From Glandiceps talaboti (taxonomy: Eukaryota > Hemichordata > Enteropneusta > Spengelidae), in the NCBI RefSeq assembly GCF_964340395.1, contig NC_135565.1, forward strand, positions 3,779,142-3,843,141: a stretch of DNA of 64,000 nt. The letters run 5' to 3'. This document shows, in pieces, positions 52,301 to 61,030 of this stretch (the stretch's first letter is position 1; every line of letters starts with the position of its first letter). The position numbers were made by a program, and so were the translations under genes. The notes under the pieces are model-generated. The model did not search any database, had not been told where the DNA came from, and worked only from the letters and a program-made list of their open reading frames with translations.

Positions 52301-55300
52301 TCTTTGTTACTGCAGTTCACATAATCATGTTGAGTTCTTGTAGTCTTGTAACTTTGCTGCAAAAGTCTTAATTCACTTACATTCTCCTTTCTGGAAGTGT
52401 AATCCGAGTTCAGCTTGACTAGCATTTCTGTTAACTAGCTGTCATGGTGTTTACTTATATTTCCTAATCCTGGCTTATCAAAAGAACTGAGCTAGTACTC
52501 ACAATAATAATAGCTTCTTGAGTTGGATACCATAATCAAAGTGGAGGAATTAAAAAGTACATATTATATACTTTCAAAACTAGAAGCCTTTTCGCAGCGC
52601 AATAAAGCTTACAGGTGCATTGCACATGTGGTTGCTCAGAAGAGTAGTACAACACTGACAATTAATGCTGAAGAGATGTCGGCAATAATTTGTGATTCGC
52701 TTCCACAATTTTTTGACTTTGTGAGTAGGAATTTACGTTTGTACCAATTATAACATTAGTGTTTTAATTATGAATTCAACATACCTTTTCTATATTTAAT
52801 ACCTGTACTACAAGAAAATGGTCATGTAAACAACATACAGCAGAAACATGGAATGATTGCTGAAAGACTGTGTATCATACAAATGTTATGTTCCAAAAAA
52901 CAATTGTAGATAGATAGATAAGAAACATACTTCCCACAGATCACTCATTACAAATATGAACAACACCACAATCCTGCTGACAATTAAGCAGGCACTCTAC
53001 ATGTACACACATGTCACTATGGGGAACCATGCAAGCACACTCAAATTCTTGCTAATTTCTATTAAATCAAAGTATACATGCATGTATATATGTCAAAATC
53101 TGAGCCTACAGTGTGATGATATTCGATAGCTTCTTGTTCCAGTGATGTTGTATGTATATGTGCCAGTGTATTAGTTGGGGTCTGATGGTAATTGCTTATA
53201 TTTGTAATGTGTGGTCTGTGGGAAGCCTAGCTGTTTCCTATCTTTCTAAGTCATTCTTGGGGAATATAAAATGTGTATGATACGCATAGTCTTTTGGTGA
53301 TCCTTACATGTTCATGCTGTAAATAACAATCACCATACATGTACATGTATATTTTGTTTATGATTTCATCATATCATTCAGGAACCAGTTCCTACTGCAA
53401 GCATGCACCCAAGAAGTACAGTATGGCGAGAAAAAATGGACAAATTGATGGCTTTAGATGGACCACAGTGTATACAAGTTGGAAATATCAAACTTTGTGA
53501 AACCAATGATGAATACAAGATAGCTACAGGGTAAGATATCTATAGTGACATTAAGCTGTAGTTTGAAATGACATACAAGTTTAGTAAAGCCAATATGTAA
53601 TGCATATGAATAATTATATTAATGGGTCACAAGTGTGTATACGTTTTTAGGTGTGGATTTTGCTACATGTGTAAAAGGTATTTGTAGTATTGTACAGACT
53701 TACTGAAGCATATACTTAACCATCACTTGCAATTGACTGAACTCAGACCTGGTATTAAGATATAACCCATCAATTAATTTATCACGTGTATCAAAAAATG
53801 TTGAGAAAATTCCTACTATGCAATATCAACTGTTGTAAAAATGTCAGAAGACAACCATAATGCTATACAAGACATGCAAGGACTTACACTGAACAATGAA
53901 TGACGAACAATTTTCATATTTTTCTTTCTTGGCAATCTAATGTGTAATGTAAATGTATGTGATGTATGTGATGTGAAATCAGGAAATTCTCCAGAATTCA
54001 GAAAGTTTTTGAAAATACCTTTATTGCATGCACTGACATTATGTTCCTGTAATGTGGACTTGAATTAAATGTTACAGTAAGTTACTCATTGCCCAAGAAA
54101 AAAGTTCAGTCAGACTTATATCTGCCTTCATTATACTTGTATTGATTACTGTTAACAACTTGTATAATAAAGAAAAAGTCCAGTCAGACTTATTTCTGTC
54201 TTTTGTACACTTGTATTGATTACTGCTATAAAGGAAAAGTCCAGTCAGACTTATTTCTGTCTTTTGTACACTTGTATTGATTACTGCTATCAACCTAAAG
54301 GAAAAGTCCAGTCAGACTTATTTCTGCCTTTAGTACACATGTATTGATTACTGCTATCAACTTAATGGAAAAGTCCAGTCAGACTTATTTCTGTCTTTAG
54401 TACACTTGTATTGATTACTGCTATCAACCTAAAGGAAAAGTCCAGTCAGACTTATTTCTGCCTTTAGTACACATGTATTGATTACTGCTATCAACCTAAA
54501 GGAAAAGTCCAGTCAGACTTATTTCTGTCTTTAGTACACTTGTATTGATTTCTGCTATCAACCTAAAGGAAAAGTCCAGTCAGACTTATTTCTGTCTTTA
54601 GTACACTTGTATTGATTACTGCTATCAACTTAATGGAAAAGTCCAGTCAGACTTATTTCTGTCTTTAGTACACTTGTATTGATTACTGCTATCAACTTAA
54701 TGGAAAAGTCCAGTCAGACTTATTTCTGCCTTTAGTACACTTGTATTGATTACTGCTATCAACCTAAAGGAAAAGTCCAGTCAGACTTATTTCAGCCTTT
54801 AGTACACTGTCTTTTATTGATTACCACTATCACCTTAATGGACTGCTATCAACTTAATGGATAAGTCCAGTCAGACTTATTTCTGTCTTTAGTATTTGAT
54901 TACTGCTATCAACTTGCATATGATTTAGGGTGATAAAATAGCATGTTAGTAACAGATTCACCTGTAAAAAATTGTGTAAAGAAGCTCTATTGTACTTGGC
55001 ATGTTTGTCCATTTTAGGATTTCCTGCATGAGTTTATGAGAAGACTTATCTTTGTCAAGACAGAGATTAACAGATATTATGTAATGGCATCACAATAGTT
55101 TTTCCCATTAGCCCTTGCAGGAAATGCCCAAAGAGGTTGAACACAACATGACATTTCATTGCCTTTCTTTACCAGGTGTGAAGGAACCAAAGTAATGCTT
55201 GGTATAAATGTATCAACTAAACAAGAAGTAGCTGTGAAGAGAGTGTGTAAAAATAACAAGACATCACCTTTCATTGCTAAAGAACAACAAATAATCAATA

Positions 55301-58300
55301 ATCCTGCACTGGTCTCTGGTAATATAGTGAAATATTATGTGAGTAGTCACTGTGATGTTATATCAAGAGTAATTTATTTAGAAAAACAAATAAAAGAATC
55401 TTGCATGAGTCATAAAATAATGTTATGAAGTGATTTGTACCTCAACACTACACTAACTATAATTGGGGTATAATTGTTATGAAGTGATATGTACCTCAAC
55501 ACTACACTAACTATAATTGGGGTATAATTGTTATGAAGTGATATGTACCTCAACACTACACTAACTATAATTGGGGTATAATTGTTATGAAGTGATCTGT
55601 ACCTCAACACTACACTAACTATAATTGGGGTATAATTGTTATGAAGTGATATGTACCTCAATACTACACTAGCTATAATTGGGGTATAATTGTTATGAAG
55701 TGATATGTACCTCAACACTACACTAGCTATAATTGGGGTATAATTGTTATGAAGTGATATGTACCTCAACACTACACTAACTATAATTGGGGTATAATTG
55801 TTATGAAGTGATATGTACCTCAACACTACACTAGCTATAATTGGGGTATAATTGTTATGAAGTGATATGTACCTCAACACTACACTAGCTATCATTGGGG
55901 TATAATTGTTATGAAGTGATATGTACCTCAACACTACACTAACTATAATTGGGGTATAATTGTTATGAAGTGATCTGTACCTCAACACTACACTAGCTAT
56001 AATTGTGACAGTTAATATTGTTGGTTGCCAACCTCTTGCTTGAGCTGTTCATGCATAATTAAAACCATATTTTTGTAAAAGGCTATGAACATGACTTGCC
56101 CAAGTTATTTTACCTTGTCCATCCAAGTTGTATAACATTTAGTAGGCCCTGCAGGGAAGCCTTGAGTTATCCATGTGGATCAAAATTAACTAGTACTTTA
56201 TACAACATTTGCAGTGCTTTCTATCAAAGTATCAATGAATTGCAAAAATCTAGAAAGCATCTGAAAAGTTTGTTATTGTATGTACAATAATGAACATTTT
56301 ACAGATTTTAAAAATGTTGGCACTTTATTGAGTTGCAAACAATGACTTGGTATATGTTGTTTCACATTCTGTTTTCAATTAGGAAAACAGTAAAGTTGTT
56401 TTATGAAAAAAAAAAATCCAAAAATATATACCCACTTGTCATCCGTATGACCGCTTTAATAATAGTCAGCATTTAACCCCACCCCAACCCCAGCTCCACC
56501 CTATCTCAGTTTACCCAAGTTACATGTTCCTTTTTTATTCACTACATACTTCTTGATGACAGGATGCAATTGACACAGACCAGTATGTGTACATAGTAAT
56601 GGAACTATGTGAGAAGACACTGGGTGACTACATCAAGGAACTGAAATCTGACAATGACAAGCTGAAGAAAAAATCCAAACAACTTGTGATAGATGTGTTG
56701 AAAGGACTAAGAATTCTACATAATTGTAAACCAAAGATTGTTCACAGAGATCTAAAGGTAAGGTTTAGTGAATATTGAAACATAGAAGTCAAAGTTTAAA
56801 AGATTATCAACTTAATCAGAAGCAAATGTTTGAGTTGTGATTGTCGAATACTTTGAGTATCCAGCTTGGAATGTGCAAGTCATTGGTTTTAGCCACTGTT
56901 GTTTGTTTCTGAATGACTAAAGTCTTTTGCCAACATTTGAATATGTGTGCTCTAGTCAACCCAGCTGTATGATTGGTGACCTGGTAGGATAGAGGTTGCA
57001 GTGTGAAGGATTTACTCTGATTCACTATATAAAAATTGAATTAATAATAAAATATTCTACAGAACTATAATAATAATAATAATAATAATGATTATAATGT
57101 TTTCCCAAACTGTTTGACTTCCTCAACTCCCTGGGGAGAATAACATCCAGTGCAGTCACTTTAAGCAGTCACTTTGTAAGCTCTATCCTACCAGGTGCTT
57201 ATACCTGGGTTGACTGGGGCATAGTCATGGTTCAAGTTTTGCCCAAGGACTTTAACCATTCAGAAACAAATGGCAGTGATTGACTTTAACCTTTAACCTT
57301 TAACCTTTAACCTACAGTTTGCAAGCCAAGCCACAACCATTCAGTAATCATGACTATAATTATCACATCTTTTTTTTTTAACTTTCATTTCAGCCTGAGA
57401 ATATATTGATAGATGAAAAAGGAACTGCTAAGTTAACTGATTTTGGGACTTGTCGTAGAATTAACCATGATCAAAGTACTTTTTTAACAGACACTACAGG
57501 TGAGTGAGTACTTGAAGTTCATTCTGACTAGTTTCAACCCTCAAGGTGTGTGTGTGTGGGGGGGGGGGGTGTAATCTTCAAGGCAAGGAAGTTGAAACAA
57601 AGTAAGATTTCAAGCTTTGCGCCAAGCCAAGATTTCTTAGCTATATTTTGTTAATTTCATAACTTTATTTGAAAGAGGTTGTGCAATATAAGATTTGTTA
57701 AATGACATTTTAAACCAAATGCCACTCTTCCAACTTACATGTACAGCATGGCAAATTTAATCAAACCTGGACTGGGGGTGGGGGCTACTCCCCTTATTTG
57801 ACTTTACATATATGTGCTGCCCTTTGGGATACATTAGCTTGCCCTTTGGTCTAAAATGGGGTGATTGTCTGGTTTTTTTTAGCTGAAGAGTCTAAAATGG
57901 TGTCCACTCTGCATTATTTTCAATTTTACTTGGTCTAAAATGTTGTCCATTGTCCTTTACCAAATCATACACAATTGTCCCAAAATGTTGCCTCCTAAGG
58001 GAAATGTATTTTGGTCTAAAATTTGATCTTTTTAAAATCTGTAATGGTCAAAATGGGTTTTGGTTTTTGGTCAAAATGGGTCTAAAATAGGGCCTTGAGT
58101 TGGCAGCACTGGCCACATACTTCTACCTGAGCTGGCTGGCAGCTGGTACCACCACCCGAGGTAAGGCTCAAATCCAGCCATAGTGGTAAGGGGCCAGTAG
58201 TTTAGCTAATTGGCCATCAACAACCCATTATTGATATACAATATAGGCTAATAAAGCTATTGTGTGCAATACTATTTCTGTTCTTAGTAGCTCACGCAGC

Positions 58301-59206
58301 GGCTGTGAAACGGCCGTGTAGCAGCTCAATGACTAGTACGTATGCGCATCCTATATACTATGTGATTTTGGTTACCCATGGATGCATTACAGCACAATGA
58401 CTACACATACATGTTCTATATATGCATTCCCCATGCAGAGGGCACTATCTACAATATCATCGTGAGGCAGCCAGTCACAAATGAATCTACCTTGCATGAG
58501 CTTATGGGCTTTGCCTAGAGTTATGATATTACACTTGGAGAGATTACGGCTATAAATTTTCATACAAATTTTGGTAATAAAACCTTAGTAACTTATTCAG
58601 CGTAAAAAAAACATCTTGTTTAGATCCTCTACTGCACTTGATATGTGTTCAACCATTTTTGGTTTGGCACTCATTGTATTAGTATTATTAAGACAAAAGG
58701 TTGAGGATAAAAATGATGTTATCACAAGAGGTTTTTCCATAATCCCTTGCAGGAAATCCTCAAAATGGCTAAACACATGTCAAGTGCAGCAGGACTTCTT
58801 TACAAGATTTCAAAGTTACTGAGATGTTATTTTTCACTAAATGTCATATGTATGTTGATAGTAGTAATCAATACATGTGTGCTAAAGGCAAAAATAAGTT
58901 TGATTGGACTTTTCAAGTTGATAGCAGTAATCAATACATGTGACTTTTCCATTCATTATTACCAACAGGTACTTTATCTTGGCAACCTAGGGAGGTATTA
59001 ATGGTCATGTGTTGTGAGGAAGATGAAGATAATGACGATATGGACCATGCCTCAGATGTTGGTACTCAGACAGAAAATCGTAAATCAGTGAAGTACAGTC
59101 GCCGTAGTGATATACAAGTGAGGAAATATCGTTAGACTGTCCATTTATAACATAATATATATAACAAATTTCTTATTTTTGTCTTCAAATTTATGTATTG
59201 TTTTAT

Positions 59207-59241
<35 letters not shown>

Positions 59242-60952
59242 CCTCAGGAATCCAAATGGATGGTTGGATGGATGGATGGATGAATGGATGGATGGATGGA
59301 TGAATGGGTGGATGGTTCGATGGATGAATGGATAGATGAATGGGTGGATGGATGGATGAATGGATGGATGAATGGATGGATGGATGGATGACTGGATGGA
59401 TGAATGGATTAGTGGATGGATGGATGGATGGATGGATGGATGAATGGATGGTTGGATGGATGAATGGATGGATGAATGAATGGATGGGTGGATGGTTGGA
59501 TGGATGAATGGATGGTTGGATGGATGAATGGATGGATGGTTGGATGGATGAATGGATGGATGGATGGATGGATGGACGAATGGATGGATGGATGGATGGT
59601 TGGATGGCTATAGACAGACTAACAGACAGATAATCTCTTCAAATTCTTTTGCTGGCATATATATGTTTGTGTAATAAAAATAATACTAATAATTTATTGT
59701 CTTATGTCCTATGAATTTGTATAATGAAATTTGTAGTGGTTCTGCGAAAAACTTGAGTTGAAAATAACACTTCAAACAACAATATTTACCGATCACTAAA
59801 GCAAAGAATACATGCAGTGAAAACAGGACACCAGAACAATATTGTGACTCATTTAAAATAAGAAACAGCAGTTGGATAAAAACTGTATTTGAAATGATTA
59901 GTTTTGGTTTTAAAAGATCTATAACGTGTACCGGATGGTAACATATCAAACAGTGAATTATTTAAGCAATAATCCACCCTCTGGATATGGTATACCAAGA
60001 GGTTTTGACCAGTGAACAAAATATATATATAAGTATTACCTTACACAGTTTTTACCAGTCAAGTGTTCCAATACTATGACAGAACCCCATGATGCGTGAG
60101 TGCAAGTGTGGCGTACTCAGGGTATTTGCCCAAATGCTTGCACTGTTCTCTGCACCCATACTTTCACGAGAGTATTTAGGAAGTGAAAGTGCAGCAGAAA
60201 ACACTGCAAGCACGAGTGTGAATACCCCCGAGTACCCACACTGGAACTCATGTGGCATGGGGTTCTGTTATTATTACATAATATTATGTTTATCTGAAAT
60301 GGTAAATTCCCATGAAAATCATAAAAATCATTAAAGCGCAATCATGCGATTTCATGTGAAGCAAATGATCCCGTCCTCATTTGCATATAATTTGCATGCA
60401 AGTATGCAGTAATGAGAAAATACTGCTTATAGTACATTGTATGCACGTGTACCAGTGCAAGTAATCTCTGGTACATAATGTAATAATTGTAAGTATTTGT
60501 AAGATGATTGAATAATAGAAGCCTATATTTTTTTACATGTATTTATAGGTTTCAGGAATGATAGCAGCTTACATACTGTCAGGTGGTCATCATCCCTATG
60601 GAAAAAAGCCAATGAACATATCAACCAGTATATGTGATGGATCCCCAAAATATATTGGACGGGTTGGCGATGATATTGCACAACACTTGATAAGATGGAT
60701 GTTACAAAAAGAACGCCAGGATAGACCATCAATTGATCAAGTCATGAGGTATAAATGTAACTTAAAAAAGTATATTTTAATTTCTCTCAGTCGAAAATTA
60801 AGTACAAAAATGGATTGTGGCTTTGTGGTCATAAACTGAAGGAAAAGCGCTCAATACTGAGAAGTAGAGCTGTATTACACAAAATACACAAGTTATGGTA
60901 CAGAGCCGTTACTCAGAATTTCACGCTTGAAGACGATCTTCGACGATATATG

Positions 60953-61030
<78 letters not shown>

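Noticed and set aside
57287-57314. TTTAACC heptamers and the CTAACC in the 36-bp unit as telomere-like sequence
   Set aside because: Neither matches the TTAGGG repeat of animals, and both lie inside introns.
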